Of a stretch of 52,203 nucleotides of DNA, positions 7,786 to 15,507 are shown one piece after another. The position numbers and the translations under genes are program-made. Each line of letters begins with the position of its first letter. Within the stretch, counting starts at the first letter, position 1. The notes under the pieces are model-generated. The model saw only the letters and a list, made by a program, of their open reading frames with translations, was not told the DNA's origin and ran no database searches. This DNA is from Streptomyces phyllanthi (GTDB taxonomy: Bacteria > Actinomycetota > Actinomycetes > Streptomycetales > Streptomycetaceae). The DNA is taken from assembly GCF_009377205.1 (NCBI RefSeq), contig NZ_VJZE01000013.1, positions 1 through 52,203 on the forward strand, in the 5' to 3' direction.

Positions 7786-8272
7786 TCATCGCCGCGAACA
7801 CTCCTGCAAGTTCAACTGCGCTGCGTGACAACCCGCTTTCGCGCTCTTTGTCAGCCAGTACTCCGCGAGTTCCGGATTCTCGTTCAGGAGAAGGACCCCG
7901 AAGTTGTTCATGGCCTCGTCATGTCCAGCGGCGGCAGCGCGTCCCAGCCAATAGCGCGCGGATTCCGAGACTCCCGCACAGGCTTGGCCGAGCTCGAACA
8001 TGCACTCTGCCCGGCCCTGCTCCGCACCACGGCGGAACCAGGTGCATGACGTTGCCTGCGCGGGCGCTGGGCTCGAGCAGTCGCCTCGCCTTCCGACCAT
8101 GTCCCTCGCTCAGTAACTCCATTGCCGTCTGGCCGATCCGCTCTTCCTCGGCCAGTCGGTCTTTGGTGTCACAGTCCGCGGGGGCGCGAACCGGAACGCG
8201 CAGCGACGGAAGGGGGCGGTGCACTGCAATGGCTTGGGGTCCCTCGGCACGCCACGTCGCACCGCGGTTCAA
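7786..8272 (-). pseudogene. Sel1-repeat protein with a frameshift
   Basis: The 5' half is read from ATG 8272, overlapping the TGA of the endopeptidase gene as ATGA: DRLAEEERIGQTAMELLSEG, then RKARRLLEPSARAGNVMH. The 3' half, in another frame to the stop at 7786, continues as classic Sel1 repeats: WFRRGAEQGRAECMFELGQ, ARYWLGRAAAAGHDEAMNNF, AEYWLTKSAKAGCHAAQLNL. The join is at about 8030-8050, near GTCATGCACCTGGTTCC, where one extra or missing base would restore a single protein of about 160 residues. No slippery heptamer was seen, so programmed frameshifting looks unlikely. It is either a decayed gene or a sequencing or assembly error. It lies in the middle of a translationally coupled operon. 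Confidence 0.65.
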
Positions 8273-8997
8273 GGCCCCAGCTCCACGTGCAGGTGGTTGT
8301 GGTGTCCGGCGAAGGACCGTACACCCGCGATTTCGGTGTCGTTGAAGAGGACACGGCGCACCGACGGGTTGGCGAGGAGACTCTCGACCAGGACGCGGGT
8401 GCCGTCCCGGCTGTAGACGGGGTCACCGATCGAGACCGGTCCTCGGGCGTTGTCCGTGCGCAGTGGGCGCAGATCGACGTGGCGGCCGTCCTGGTGCGTC
8501 TTGTGCGGGGGCATCAGGCCGCCCTGGGCGAAGCTGATGTCGCCGACTCCCATCTCCAGACCGGCGCGGTGCAGGGCGGCGGCAGTGCCGGTGAGGAGTT
8601 GCGTCATCGTGTCGGTGCCGTACTGGCGCTCGCTGTCCGCGTATGCGTAGTGGCCCGGCCCCTGGCGGGCGAACTGGGTGAGGCGGGGGCCGCCGCCGGG
8701 TCCGGGGGTGGCCGCGGGGGTATCGCGTGGCGAGGCGGAGCGGCCGCCGGCGTCCGCGGTGAGCCGGCGCAGGGTCAGACCGCCGGGGTCGATACGGCCG
8801 TCGGGGACACGGAGGAAGCCGGACTGGTAGGACCTGATGGCCTCGCGGGTGGCCGGACCGCAGTCGCCGTCGACCGCCAGATTCGCGCGGGCGGCACGGT
8901 TGAGGAGGTCCTGGACCACCCGGACATCGGCGGCGGTGTTGGTGCCGCCGACGCCGACCGTCGCGGAGATCTGCTCAGTGGTGGCGGGCGCGGTCAT
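8269..8997 (-). CDS. Peptidoglycan-binding and murein endopeptidase-like protein
   Basis: 242 residues, no signal peptide. Residues about 15-75 are a PG_binding_1-like three-helix module (AADVRVVQDLLNRAARANLA, VDGDCGPATREAIRSYQSGF, RIDPGG). A Pro/Gly linker leads to a C-terminal metal-peptidase-like domain of the MepA/M15 type: GGLMPPHKTHQDGRHVDLRP supplies His and Asp ligands, and HHNHLHVEL the final His pair. MepA enzymes cut D-Ala-mDAP cross-links. The absence of a secretion signal suggests delivery by another route or an intracellular role. Its start overlaps the winged-helix gene stop by 4 bases, and its stop overlaps the Sel1 start. The zinc-ligand pattern is seen directly; enzymatic activity is inferred. 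Confidence 0.82.
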   Translation of the reverse strand: MTAPATTEQISATVGVGGTNTAADVRVVQDLLNRAARANLAVDGDCGPATREAIRSYQSGFLRVPDGRIDPGGLTLRRLTADAGGRSASPRDTPAATPGPGGGPRLTQFARQGPGHYAYADSERQYGTDTMTQLLTGTAAALHRAGLEMGVGDISFAQGGLMPPHKTHQDGRHVDLRPLRTDNARGPVSIGDPVYSRDGTRVLVESLLANPSVRRVLFNDTEIAGVRSFAGHHNHLHVELGP

Positions 8998-9530
8998 CCT
9001 CTGGCTCCCCTGGTTTCATGGACGAAGAAGGAGCGGACGCCACCACCGTCGCGGGTACGGGCGATGCCGTGGCCGACCAGGGCGTCGAGCGCGGCTTCGA
9101 CCACCCCGGCAGCCAGTCCGGTGGTACGGCAGAGCACGGACACCGATGCGCCGCGTCGGCCACGGCGACGCAACGCGGCAAGGACGGCGGCGCTGACGTC
9201 CGGGGGGACGGCAGGGGCCGCGGGAGCGGCGTCGACGGCGGCAGCCGGGGCGAGGGCCGCCAGTCGGCGCATCACGGCGACGTACGGCTGCAGCAGACCG
9301 TAGATGCGCCCGGCGGTCGTGCCGATCTGCTCAAAGCCGCGCAGCACCGCGGGATCCGGACCGGTTGCGGACGGGCCGTCGGGGAACAGCCGCTGGGCGA
9401 GCAGCACTTCGGCCATGCACTCGTAGGCAGTGGTGCCCTCCGGGAATCCACCCGCCCGCAGCGACTGTTCGAGCCGGTCCAGAGCCTGCGCCGCCGCTTC
9501 CACGCTGCTCGCCACGTGGTTGCCGGTCAT
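8994..9530 (-). CDS. Unknown protein with C-terminal winged-helix-like segment
   Basis: 178 residues. The N-terminal 100 residues are helical (SVEAAAQALDRLEQSLRAGG, GRIYGLLQPYVAVMRRLAAL) and match no family I recognise. An Ala/Pro linker precedes a C-terminal segment about 115-175 (VSAAVLAALRRRGRRGASVS, CRTTGLAAGVVEAALDALVG, then HGIARTRDGGGVRSFFVHE). That segment has helix-turn-helix plus wing character like MarR/IclR-type domains. It overlaps the DUF2589-b stop and the endopeptidase start by 4 bases each, so it is translated with them. It may be a regulator of the operon or a structural adaptor. The winged-helix call is from pattern only. Confidence 0.7.
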   Translation of the reverse strand: MTGNHVASSVEAAAQALDRLEQSLRAGGFPEGTTAYECMAEVLLAQRLFPDGPSATGPDPAVLRGFEQIGTTAGRIYGLLQPYVAVMRRLAALAPAAAVDAAPAAPAVPPDVSAAVLAALRRRGRRGASVSVLCRTTGLAAGVVEAALDALVGHGIARTRDGGGVRSFFVHETRGARG

Positions 9531-10102
9531 CGCGGCTCGCCCCCGTCGTCTCCGGCGGGCCGGGCCACCGTCAGCTCCGTCAGGTCGAGCAGCCGCTCCA
9601 GGCCCACCGGCAGTGGCACGCTCTCGACCGTGACCTCGATGTCGATGCCCGCTGTCTCACGGGTTTCACGGCTGGTGACCGTGCGCGACCGGGGCACAAA
9701 CCCCTTGAGTACGACTGGACGGAGCGAGACGTCGGCGAGGGCCCGCGGGACCGACTCCCGCTCCGCGCGGATCTGCTCGGCCGGGCGGTCGACGGCGGTC
9801 CGCGTCACGTCGTAGGTGAAGGAGATCTTGGCCTCGCGCACTGTCAGGGTCGGAATCGCCACCATGGCCAGCAGCGGGACCTCGAGGGCGAACTCGCTGG
9901 GCTCCTGGTTCTCGTCGAGTTTGGTGTAGCGGATGGTCACTGTGCGGAAGCGCTCGGTGCCTTCGGCGTCGCGCACCAGGCCGATCTGCTCGACCAGGGC
10001 GAGCGTCCCCGCCGTGGCCTCGCGCTGGCCGCCGACGACCGCTGACAACAGGGCACCCAGGAGCTCGTCGAGCCCCAGCGTGGACACGTCCCGTATCGGC
10101 AT
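9527..10102 (-). CDS. DUF2589-family protein (second copy)
   Basis: 191 residues resembling DUF2589 (PF11655), a family of unknown function. It starts with an amphipathic helix (LGLDELLGALLSAVVGGQRE). The body has FRTVTIRYTKLDENQEPSEF and the family's strand pattern FALEVPLLAMVAIPTLTV followed by REAKISFTYDV. The C-terminus, IDIEVTVESVPLPVGLERLL, parallels the end of the first copy. Predicted all-beta with a helical N-terminus, no signal peptide and no membrane helix. It starts 4 bases after the coiled-coil gene and overlaps the next gene by 4 bases, indicating coupled translation. Its tandem occurrence with a second DUF2589 protein suggests a hetero-oligomer. Confidence 0.8.
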   Translation of the reverse strand: MPIRDVSTLGLDELLGALLSAVVGGQREATAGTLALVEQIGLVRDAEGTERFRTVTIRYTKLDENQEPSEFALEVPLLAMVAIPTLTVREAKISFTYDVTRTAVDRPAEQIRAERESVPRALADVSLRPVVLKGFVPRSRTVTSRETRETAGIDIEVTVESVPLPVGLERLLDLTELTVARPAGDDGGEPR

Positions 10103-10105
10103 GGC

Positions 10106-10819
10106 TCAGGCCTCCGTGTCGGTAGCCGGACCGATGAGTTCCTCGATGTCGACGAGGGAAACCGTCAGCTCGATGTGCTGGAGTGTCTCCGGGCGTCGCT
10201 GCTCCAACTGGTCGGCGGTCACTTCCACCTCGACCCGAGAACGCAGTGCCTGCTCGGCCGCCTGCCACTGCCGGGATTGCTCCGCCAGCGACGAGGCCTC
10301 CCGGTGCAGCTCCGGGCGCAGCTCCTCCTTGAGCCGCAACTGCTCCAGCCGGGCCTGGAGTGCCCGCGGCAGCGCCCGCAGCCGCTCCAGGAGTTGGCCG
10401 AGTGCCGAGTCCACCAGCGGGCCACTGTCCCCGTCCACGGCCCGCTGCAAGGCCTCGGCATCAAGGGCCACCGGGTCGCGGCGCAGCGCCTCACGCCACT
10501 GCTTCACGGCCTCGTCCAGACCCAGTTCCTCCCGCCCCGACAGCAATCGCGGCAGCACCTTGTCCCGCATGGTGACGTTCCACTGCCTGGCGGCGCGTAC
10601 GACATCCAGTGGTGGCGGCTCGGGAACGGCGACGTCGGCGGCGGAGAACGCCAGCCGCACGGTCATGTCGGCGACCGTGACCCGTGGCACGGAGAAGGAC
10701 GCGAGTATCGGATCGTCCCGGTAGGCATCCACGGCGCGCGCGGTCAACGCGTCCGCCGCCAGCCGTGCCCGCACCACATCGGTCAGCAGCGCTCCGAGTA
10801 CCTCACCCAGCCTGGTCAC
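10106..10819 (-). CDS. Coiled-coil protein with DUF2589-like flanks
   Basis: 237 residues, no database family recalled. The first 65 residues resemble the DUF2589 layout: LGEVLGALLTDVVRARLAAD, then PILASFSVPRVTVADMTVRL and AFSA. A long charged helical insert spans about 75-200 (LDEAVKQWREALRRDPV, LGQLLERLRALPRALQARLE, RLKEELRPELHREASSLAEQ). The C-terminus returns to beta character (VEVEVTADQLEQRRPETLQ, then IELTVSLVDIEELIG). The VP-x-(V/L)-x-V-x-x-x-x-(I/V)-x-F pattern and the hydrophobic C-terminal strand are shared with both neighbours, so I infer a diverged DUF2589-like protein with a coiled-coil insert. It overlaps the first DUF2589 gene by 4 bases (ATGA). Confidence 0.72.
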   Translation of the reverse strand: MTRLGEVLGALLTDVVRARLAADALTARAVDAYRDDPILASFSVPRVTVADMTVRLAFSAADVAVPEPPPLDVVRAARQWNVTMRDKVLPRLLSGREELGLDEAVKQWREALRRDPVALDAEALQRAVDGDSGPLVDSALGQLLERLRALPRALQARLEQLRLKEELRPELHREASSLAEQSRQWQAAEQALRSRVEVEVTADQLEQRRPETLQHIELTVSLVDIEELIGPATDTEA

Positions 10820-11436
10820 GGCTGGTCGGACTTCGGCTGCTCCTGGATCGCCTGCTCAAGTATGTCGAGCATCCGCGACAGCCCGGCGGGCATCTCGTCC
10901 TGCACTGCTCGCACATGGATCTGCAGGGTGTACTCGCGCTGCTGACGCTCGCTGCTGCTCGACTTCTGGTTGTACGTCGCGGAAACGCGCGCCTCGACCT
11001 TGATGGGGCTCCAGAAAGCGCTGTAACTGCCCTTGACTTCCGAATCGAGATTGAACTCGGAACTCGTCTTCCGCTGCACCGAGTCGGTGAGCTTGGCGTT
11101 GAAATCGATCGTTACCTCGTCGATCCTGATGAAGGGGATCGGAGTGATCGCGAGAAATGGGACCGTGAGTGAGAATTCGTTCGTTCCCTCGTTCTCGTCC
11201 TTCTTGGTGTAGCTGAAGGTCACCGACCGGAGCTCGCCCGCCGACGCATCCTTCGTGACATCGTCGAATACAAGGTCGGGGGCGTCGTTCCCGGACGGCT
11301 GTTTGAAACCGACCTTGTGAATGAATTCGATCGTCGACTGCGCTGCGAGAGCCTGGGCTTCGACGGCCGCCTTGAGTGGGGCGCCTATGAGCTGTGAGAA
11401 CGGAATCTGCTGGAGTTCGGCGACGGCACGCGACAT
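10816..11436 (-). CDS. DUF2589-family protein, first gene of the operon
   Basis: 206 residues from ATG 11436 (MSRAVAELQQIPFSQLIGA), preceded by GGGGGAAA; longer in-frame starts have no ribosome site. This is a canonical DUF2589 sequence: an N-terminal helix (PLKAAVEAQALAAQSTIEFI), VGFK, LRSVTFSYTKKDENEG, and the signature LTVPFLAITPIPFIRIDEVT followed by IDFNAKLTDS. The C-terminus is YTLQIHVRAVQDEMPAG, then LSRMLDILEQAI. Cytoplasmic by absence of signals; the fold is probably a beta sandwich. It opens a minus-strand run of seven genes with repeated 4-base overlaps. Family membership is well supported; function is unknown in any organism as far as I know. Confidence 0.85.
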   Translation of the reverse strand: MSRAVAELQQIPFSQLIGAPLKAAVEAQALAAQSTIEFIHKVGFKQPSGNDAPDLVFDDVTKDASAGELRSVTFSYTKKDENEGTNEFSLTVPFLAITPIPFIRIDEVTIDFNAKLTDSVQRKTSSEFNLDSEVKGSYSAFWSPIKVEARVSATYNQKSSSSERQQREYTLQIHVRAVQDEMPAGLSRMLDILEQAIQEQPKSDQP

Positions 11437-11857
11437 GATTTCCCCCTGGTTGTCCTGCTGCCGAGCAGTTCTCCATGTGCTGCCGAGATACTGCCCGTCG
11501 CCATGCAACGGCGGGGATATGGTGCCGTCAAGCATTGCTGTCGAGATGTGCGGCGTCTGCGGCGAAGTCGGCCCTCGGTGCTGTGTCACGGGTCTGACAT
11601 CTGGCGTAGAAGCCATACGGACACCGGCGCTCACCGGCGCTGTCCTCGGCGCTTCCGGGGCTCCTGCGGACGGCCCCCTTCTGCCCTTGCCGGCCAGCCG
11701 GCCAGCCAGCCGGCCAGCCAGCCGGCCGACCGTGCCCGCCTGCCGGACAGCAGCATGCGGGCCGGCGTACCGTCGCGCATGCCCGCCACCACGGCGGGTA
11801 CGAGCCCTCCCGTACGGGACTGTCGAGGAAGCGGCTGAAGAGCGAGGGGCGTCGGAA
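11437..11857. other. Intergenic region between DUF2589 operon and VOC gene
   Basis: 421 bases between divergent genes, presumably holding the DUF2589 operon promoter. No convincing -35/-10 pair was identified. Open frames here have no family character. The only clear structure is the short tandem repeat at 11691-11728. Confidence 0.4.
11691..11728. repeat. 12-base tandem repeat (CGGCCAGCCAGC)
   Basis: An 8-base partial unit (CGGCCAGC), two perfect 12-base units CGGCCAGCCAGC and a partial copy (CGGCC) are arranged in tandem between divergent genes. This looks like simple slippage-type repetition; no function is suggested by position. Confidence 0.75.
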
Positions 11858-12232
11858 GTGATTCGAAAGCTGCAGGCGGTTGCGCTGGACTGCGCCGATC
11901 CGGTACGGCTCGCGGAGTTCTACGCGGACCTGCTCGGCGGGCGGGTGGTCGCGGATCCGGAGAATGCCGACTGGGTCGAGGTGCACGGGTTCGAGGGGAC
12001 GCCGCTGGCCTGCCAGCGGGCGGACGGCTACCGAGCGCCCGAATGGCCCGGCCAGGAGCGCCCGCAGCAGCTCCACCTGGACTTCGACGTGGACGACCTC
12101 GACGGCGAGGAGGAACGGGCGCTCGCCCTCGGCGCGACCGTGCTGGAGCGGACGGACCAGCTCCGCCCGGGGGCCAACTGGCGGATTTACGCGGACCCGG
12201 CCGGCCATCCGTTCTGCCTCTGCCTCCACTGA
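11858..12232 (+). CDS. VOC (glyoxalase-like) superfamily protein
   Basis: 124 residues from GTG 11858, where homology-like sequence begins (VIRKLQAVALDCADPVRLAE). Single VOC module: FYADLLGGRVV, WVEVHGFEGTPLACQRADGY, LHLDFDVDDLDGEEERALAL and IYADPAGHPFCLCL, which is the standard ending of actinomycete glyoxalase-like proteins. The metal-ligand positions (D in VALDCAD, H in LHLDF, the last strand) suggest a metal-binding or binding-only member. The reaction is not predictable. The ribosome site is weak (GAGGGG at -14), so the exact start is less sure than the gene. Confidence 0.82.
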   Translation: MIRKLQAVALDCADPVRLAEFYADLLGGRVVADPENADWVEVHGFEGTPLACQRADGYRAPEWPGQERPQQLHLDFDVDDLDGEEERALALGATVLERTDQLRPGANWRIYADPAGHPFCLCLH

Positions 12233-12323
12233 GTCCACCGGGCCCCTCGCAGTCGCTGAGGCGCGGCTGAGGCGATCTTTTATTGGTTTGCTGCCACTCG
12301 GCCCGGTCGGATAGGAAGCTTGC

Positions 12324-12869
12324 ATGTTGAAGGGCGGCAAGGTCGGGCTCAGGGCCCGGCACGAGGACGACATCCCGATCCTGCGGGCCGAACTCTACGA
12401 CGACGTGGTCAATGCCTCGAGGGCCGAAAGCGGGCCGTGGCGGCCGATCACGCCCGGCTCGAAGGATCCGCGGCTCGTGGTGGACGACGAGGAGCAGGGG
12501 AGCGTCCCGTTCTCGGTGGTGGAGCTGGACGGCGGCACCCTGATCGGCACCGCGACGCTGTGGGGCATCGACAACCACAACCGGTCCGCGCACATCGGGC
12601 TGGGGCTGCTGCCGTCGTCCCGCGGCAAGGGCTACGGCACCGACGTGGTCGCGGGGCTGTGCCACTACGGTTTCGTCGTGCGCGGCCTGCAGCGGCTGCA
12701 GATCGAGACGCTGTCGGACAACATCGCGATGCTGCGCTCCGCCGAGCGCAACGGCTTCGTCCGCGAGGGCGTGCTGCGCTCCTCGGCCTGGGTGATGGGC
12801 GAGTTCCTGGACGAGGTGCTGCTCGGGCTCCTCGTCCACGAATGGAAGCCGGACTCGAAGGGCTGGTAG
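12324..12869 (+). CDS. GNAT-family acetyltransferase (RimJ/RimL type)
   Basis: 181 residues; AGGAAG precedes ATG 12324. RimJ/RimL-like features: VGLRARHEDDIPILRAELY, GTATLWGIDNHNRSAHIGLG, the acetyl-CoA pyrophosphate loop SSRGKGYGTDVVAGLCHYGF (R/Q-x-x-G-x-G/A), LQIETLSDNIAMLRSAERNG and FVREGVLRSS. It probably transfers acetyl from acetyl-CoA to an amino group of a protein or small molecule. It stands alone between two short intergenic regions on the same strand as the VOC gene. Confidence 0.9.
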   Translation: MLKGGKVGLRARHEDDIPILRAELYDDVVNASRAESGPWRPITPGSKDPRLVVDDEEQGSVPFSVVELDGGTLIGTATLWGIDNHNRSAHIGLGLLPSSRGKGYGTDVVAGLCHYGFVVRGLQRLQIETLSDNIAMLRSAERNGFVREGVLRSSAWVMGEFLDEVLLGLLVHEWKPDSKGW

Positions 12870-13097
12870 GACTCATCGGCGGCCGCACCCCAGCCGACCG
12901 CGTCACCAACCTCTCCGGACAGCACACCTGGTTCCAGCAGTTCCGACGCGGTCTGAGTCGGACCGGGCCCACGGAGCCCTACCGCCTGGCCCGCACCAGG
13001 GCACAGAAGGACCCTGGGACGAAGCAGGCGTTCACCGCGGTGAAGAGATCGGAGGGCGGAGTGGTCAAGTGGCAGTGGGCGTCGGAAGATTGAAGCT

Positions 13098-13535
13098 GTG
13101 GCATCTCGTGATTTCGATGTGGACCCTTTCCTGCAGCAGCCGCTCACCGCTCGTATCGCGACGAGCGGGCCGACGGTGCGCCCCGTCTGGGACCTCTGGG
13201 AAGAAGGCGCCTTTTGGACCTTGACGGGACCCTGGGCGCGTTTGTTCGACCGTGTGAAGGAGGACCCGAGCGTCGCCCTTGTAGTGGATGAATGCGATCT
13301 CGCGACGGGGCGCGTCCGGCAGGTGATCGCTCGAGGCCGGGCCGAGCTTGTGCCCTTCGACGTGCCGAGGGGGCGTCGTAAGCTCACCCGCTACTTGGGA
13401 GCGGACGAAACCCAGTGGGATGAGCGCTTCGTGCACTACCTGTACGACGATCCGGGCGAACGCGGCACGATGTGGCTGCGGTTGGCACCTGTCTCGCTCA
13501 CCGCGCTGGACCTCAGCTATTCCGTCGCGCCGTGA
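13098..13535 (+). CDS. Pyridoxamine 5'-phosphate oxidase-like (PPOX) split-barrel protein
   Basis: 145 residues starting at GTG 13098. The fold pattern fits the FMN/F420-binding split barrel: FLQQPLTARIATSGPTVRPV, DLWEEGAFWTLTGPWARLF, DPSVALVVDECD, VRQVIARGRAELVPFD and WLRLAPVSLTALDLS. Many streptomycete members bind F420 or haem and act on small molecules; the substrate cannot be told. The alternating small-and-aromatic strand pattern supports the family. The start is weakly supported by TGAAGC. Confidence 0.8.
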   Translation: MASRDFDVDPFLQQPLTARIATSGPTVRPVWDLWEEGAFWTLTGPWARLFDRVKEDPSVALVVDECDLATGRVRQVIARGRAELVPFDVPRGRRKLTRYLGADETQWDERFVHYLYDDPGERGTMWLRLAPVSLTALDLSYSVAP

Positions 13536-13673
13536 TCGACACGATCGTGGCCGTGGTTGACCGCGACCGGGGGTCGTCCCTCCGTACGGCCGGTGCTCGC
13601 GATGCGCCACGCGTGGGAGCATCGCGCGGGGGCAGGTCGCTCCCGCCGCCGGCTCCGCCCCGGTCGGTCGGCC

Positions 13674-14156
13674 TCAGCCCACCGCCTTCTTGACGAGTGC
13701 GCTGATGCGCTGTTCGTCGGCTGCGGTCAACTCCTTCAGGGCGTAGGCGGTCGGCCACATGGCGCCGTCGTCGAGCGCCGCCTGGTCGCTGAATCCGAGC
13801 GTGGCGTACCTCGACTTGAACTTCTGCGCGCTCTGGAAGTGGCAGATGACCTTGCCGTCTCTGGCGTAGGCGGGCATCCCGTACCAGAGCTTGGGCGTGA
13901 GGTCCCGAGCGGCGGCCTTGACGATGGCGTGGATCCGCTCGGCGAGGAGCCGGTCCGCCTCCGGCATCTCGGCTATCTTCGCGAGCACATCCCGTTCCGC
14001 TGCCGCCTCCTTCTCCGCCCGCGAACCGCGCCGCGCCGCCGCCTTCTTCTGTTCCTGCGCGTGCTCCTTCAACGCCGCCCGCTCCTCGGCGGTGAATCCG
14101 TTGTACGTGTCGGTGGCCGTGCCGGAGTTCTCGGCAGACGACGTCGTGTGCTGCAT
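13674..14156 (-). CDS. DUF1801 (YdhG-like) protein
   Basis: 160 residues with a charged, helical N-terminal extension ([20 protein letters not shown], Lys/Arg/Glu-rich to about residue 65). The DUF1801 core follows: [59 protein letters not shown] and [15 protein letters not shown]. The family includes proteins proposed as iron chaperones by similarity to frataxin-like folds, but its role in streptomycetes is unknown. The gap to the VOC gene is 60 bases on the same strand. Confidence 0.85.
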   Translation of the reverse strand: MQHTTSSAENSGTATDTYNGFTAEERAALKEHAQEQKKAAARRGSRAEKEAAAERDVLAKIAEMPEADRLLAERIHAIVKAAARDLTPKLWYGMPAYARDGKVICHFQSAQKFKSRYATLGFSDQAALDDGAMWPTAYALKELTAADEQRISALVKKAVG

Positions 14157-14216
14157 GGCAGATTGTCCTCTCGTACGGGGATGAGGCAGGCCGGGGCGGG
14201 AGTTCAGGTCCGGGAG

Positions 14217-14891
14217 TCAGGACAGCGCAGACGCCGTGGACGGCGCGGGGGTCGGCGACGTGGCGGCCTCCCAGGCGAATCCGTCCGGGTCGGTGAACGG
14301 CCCGCCGGTGCTGCCGAGGACGACGCGGTGCGAGCCCGTGCCGTCGGCGGGGACGCCGAGGTCCTTGGCCAGGCCGCGGCGCTTGTACAGCGCCAGCTTG
14401 ACGGGACCGGACTCGCCGGAGGCGAACTCGGCGTACTTGCCGCCGAAGCTCCTGGCCACGGTCATGCCCCGGCCGACGTAGAACTGCTTGCCGGCCTTCA
14501 CGTCCTCGACGCCGAGCAGGAGGACGATCTCGTCGATCTCGCGGGTGGCCGGGCCGGTGTCCTTCCTCGCCGAGGTCGCGACCTTCCAGATCGTCCCGTC
14601 CGGCGCCTGGACGACGCCGCCGTAGCCCCACAGCGACTTCGCGGCGGGCCTCAGCACCGTGGCGCCGGCGTCCACGGCGGCGCCGAGGAAGCTGTCGACG
14701 GTGGCCGGCCCGGACACCGTGAGCGCCAGGGTGAAGCCGCGGAAGCCGGTGGAGCGCGCCTCGGACGCCCGCAGGCGTATGTGCGTGTCCACGCCGAAGG
14801 CGGTGTAGAAGCGGAGGGCTGCCTCGGGGTCGGCCACCTCGAGGGTGACGGACGCGATGGACGTGGTGGATGCGGTGGTTTCCATGGCCAT
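14217..14891 (-). CDS. VOC superfamily protein with two modules
   Basis: 224 residues from ATG 14891, which overlaps the AraC stop as TGATG, so translation is likely coupled; METTAS at 14885 is an alternative start. Two glyoxalase-like halves are visible. The first is ASVTLEVADPEAALRFYTAF ... GYGGVVQAPDGTIWKVAT. The second is EIDEIVLLLGVEDVKAGKQF ... GGPFTDPDGFAWEAAT. It sits directly downstream of an AraC regulator in the same transcript, suggesting regulated detoxification or binding of an electrophile or antibiotic-like ligand. That role is inference only. Confidence 0.85.
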   Translation of the reverse strand: MAMETTASTTSIASVTLEVADPEAALRFYTAFGVDTHIRLRASEARSTGFRGFTLALTVSGPATVDSFLGAAVDAGATVLRPAAKSLWGYGGVVQAPDGTIWKVATSARKDTGPATREIDEIVLLLGVEDVKAGKQFYVGRGMTVARSFGGKYAEFASGESGPVKLALYKRRGLAKDLGVPADGTGSHRVVLGSTGGPFTDPDGFAWEAATSPTPAPSTASALS

Positions 14892-15412
14892 CACGCTAGG
14901 GGCTGTTCAGCAGCCGGGGCTTCTCGATTCCTGACCGGTCTCGTCACCTGCTTCGCCACGCACGCCGGCATTCCCTCCACCGTGACCGCGGGCCCCGCAT
15001 CACCGGTCGTACTCGCGGCATCGGCACGGTCGGCCGACCCATCCGCCGCGCGACGCCGGAAGGCCCCGGGCGGCATGCCGACCAGCTCGGTGAAGCGGGT
15101 GGTGAACGTGCCCAGCGACGCGCAGCCGACCGCGAAGCAGACCTCGGTAACGCTGAGGTCGCCACGCCGCAGCAGCGCCGTCGCGCGCTCGATGCGACGC
15201 GTCATCAGGTACGCGTACGGCGACTCGCCGTAGGCGGCCCGGAACTGCCGGCTGAGGTGCCCGGCGGACATGTTCACATCGCGGGCGAGCGCTTCCACGT
15301 TCAGCGGCTGCGCGTACTCCCTGTCGATTCGGTCTCGGACACGGCGCAGCCGCGCGAGATCGGTCAGGCGCTGCGCCTCGACGCGTGCACGCCGCCACTC
15401 GGCCTTACACAT
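14891..15412 (-). CDS. AraC-family transcriptional regulator
   Basis: 173 residues from ATG 15412 (MCKAEWRRARVEAQRL), with GGGGAG just upstream; the longer start at 15442 has no ribosome site. The DNA-binding domain covers residues about 20-120: REYAQPLNVEALARDVNMSA, GHLSRQFRAAYGESPYAYLM, RIERATALLRRGDLSVTEVC, FAVGCASLGTFTTRFTELVG and MPPGAFRR, i.e. both AraC helix-turn-helices. There is no N-terminal sensor domain. The C-terminal 50 residues are Ala/Thr/Arg-rich and unstructured-looking. It overlaps the double-VOC gene, its most likely target. Confidence 0.92.
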   Translation of the reverse strand: MCKAEWRRARVEAQRLTDLARLRRVRDRIDREYAQPLNVEALARDVNMSAGHLSRQFRAAYGESPYAYLMTRRIERATALLRRGDLSVTEVCFAVGCASLGTFTTRFTELVGMPPGAFRRRAADGSADRADAASTTGDAGPAVTVEGMPACVAKQVTRPVRNREAPAAEQPLA

Positions 15413-15507
15413 GGGAGGACTCCCCTTTCTCTCCTCAGTCATCGACGCCTACGAGCGCCTGGGGCGCCCGCTGAGACAGGCACCCCAGCCCGTACTGCTC
15501 ATACTGC

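Noticed and set aside
8122..9303. 393-codon plus-strand frame opposite the endopeptidase and winged-helix genes
   Set aside because: The minus-strand frames have recognisable motifs and 4-base overlaps; this frame is a Gly/Ala/Val-rich shadow.
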